Positions 13,736-13,980 of a stretch of 13,980 nucleotides of DNA are shown one piece after another. The translations under genes were made by a program, and so were the position numbers. Position 1 is the stretch's first letter; every line of letters begins with the position of its first letter. The notes beneath the pieces are model-generated. The model was not told the DNA's origin, did no database searches, and saw only the letters and a program-made list of their open reading frames with translations. The stretch comes from Campylobacteraceae bacterium (lineage in GTDB: Bacteria; Campylobacterota; Campylobacteria; Campylobacterales; Sulfurospirillaceae). The DNA lies in contig JAFLKZ010000140.1 in NCBI GenBank assembly GCA_019162915.1, positions 13,078-27,057 on the forward strand. The letters are read 5' to 3'.

Positions 13736-13980
13736 TGAGGGGGAAAACACTCGTTATCAGTGGCGGAACTAGAGGTATCGGTCAAGCAATCGTTTATGAA
13801 TTTGCCAGAGAAGGTGTCAATATAGCTTTTACGTATAATTCAAATGAAGAATTAGCACTCGAGCAAGTCAAAGATTTAGAAAAAAATTATGGTATTAAAG
13901 CTAGAGCTTACCCCCTTAATATACTTGAACCAGAAACATATAAAGATCTTTTTTTAGAAATAGATAAAGATTTTGATCGT
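13735..13980 (+). CDS. short-chain dehydrogenase/reductase (partial, 3' end outside window)
   Basis: The first 82 codons are present and open to the window end. They begin MRGKTLVISGGTRGIG, with the cofactor loop GxxxGxG at 10-16 and an NADP-type strand IAFTYN that follows at about 30-35. This is the Rossmann-fold start of the classical SDR family, similar to FabG 3-oxoacyl-ACP reductases. The catalytic Ser-Tyr-Lys lies outside the window, so the reaction is not established. The syntenic Campylobacter gene (Cj0807, from memory) is annotated only as an oxidoreductase. The ATG shares its A with the dapA TAA, and AAAAGGAC lies about five bases upstream, so translation is coupled to dapA. Confidence 0.88.
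   Translation, partial: MRGKTLVISGGTRGIGQAIVYEFAREGVNIAFTYNSNEELALEQVKDLEKNYGIKARAYPLNILEPETYKDLFLEIDKDFDR

Noticed and set aside
1..13980. CRISPR arrays, tRNA or rRNA genes, insertion sequences, attachment sites
   Set aside because: No spaced direct repeats, clover-leaf sequence, transposase or terminal inverted repeats were recognised; coding density leaves no room.

Overview
The window is chromosomal DNA from an AT-rich member of the Campylobacterota (epsilonproteobacteria). The gene order on both sides of a single divergent promoter region matches, from memory, the Campylobacter jejuni block Cj0795c-Cj0807 (murF, hydrolase, hypothetical, ddl, ruvA, DUF342 gene, then murJ, cysS, msbA, pyrD, M16 protease, dapA, SDR). 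Protein style and gene content suggest a free-living relative such as Sulfurospirillum, but genus is inference. No rRNA, tRNA, insertion sequence, prophage or CRISPR array was seen. The longest non-coding stretch is the 113-bp divergent spacer at 5813-5925.

Left arm (minus strand, read from 5812 down to 1): fapA (DUF342), ruvA, ddl, a solitary Phd/YefM-type antitoxin-like gene, an alpha/beta hydrolase, an acylphosphatase-like gene, and murF, which is cut by the window edge. Spacing is tight: ATGA and TTGA overlaps, a stop directly abutting a start, and gaps of 2 and 9 bp. The one real gap, about 53 bp between ddl and the antitoxin-like gene, contains a perfect 14-bp palindrome and direct repeats and may hold an operator or internal promoter.

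Right arm (plus strand, from 5926): murJ, cysS, msbA, pyrD, an exported M16 zinc peptidase, dapA, and the first 82 codons of a short-chain dehydrogenase. murJ-cysS-msbA and pyrD-M16-dapA-SDR form two tightly packed runs. A 62-bp spacer before pyrD separates them and holds a TATAAT box and a 9-bp inverted repeat.

The theme is envelope biogenesis. DapA feeds diaminopimelate synthesis, Ddl makes D-Ala-D-Ala, MurF joins it to the UDP-muramyl peptide, MurJ flips lipid II, and MsbA flips lipid A-core. FapA adds a flagellar link. CysS, PyrD and RuvA are housekeeping genes carried along.

Most of the window is ordinary core genome. The signals most worth a second look are a 10-bp palindrome, TTACATGTAA, present five times inside genes where about 0.05 would be expected by chance; the toxin-less Phd-like gene with a candidate operator inside a cell-wall gene cluster; an acylphosphatase-like protein with an altered phosphate loop; the membrane-anchored form of MurF; and a possible sigma-28 promoter for fapA built on a 12-bp repeat that recurs exactly 80 bp away, at the start of murJ.
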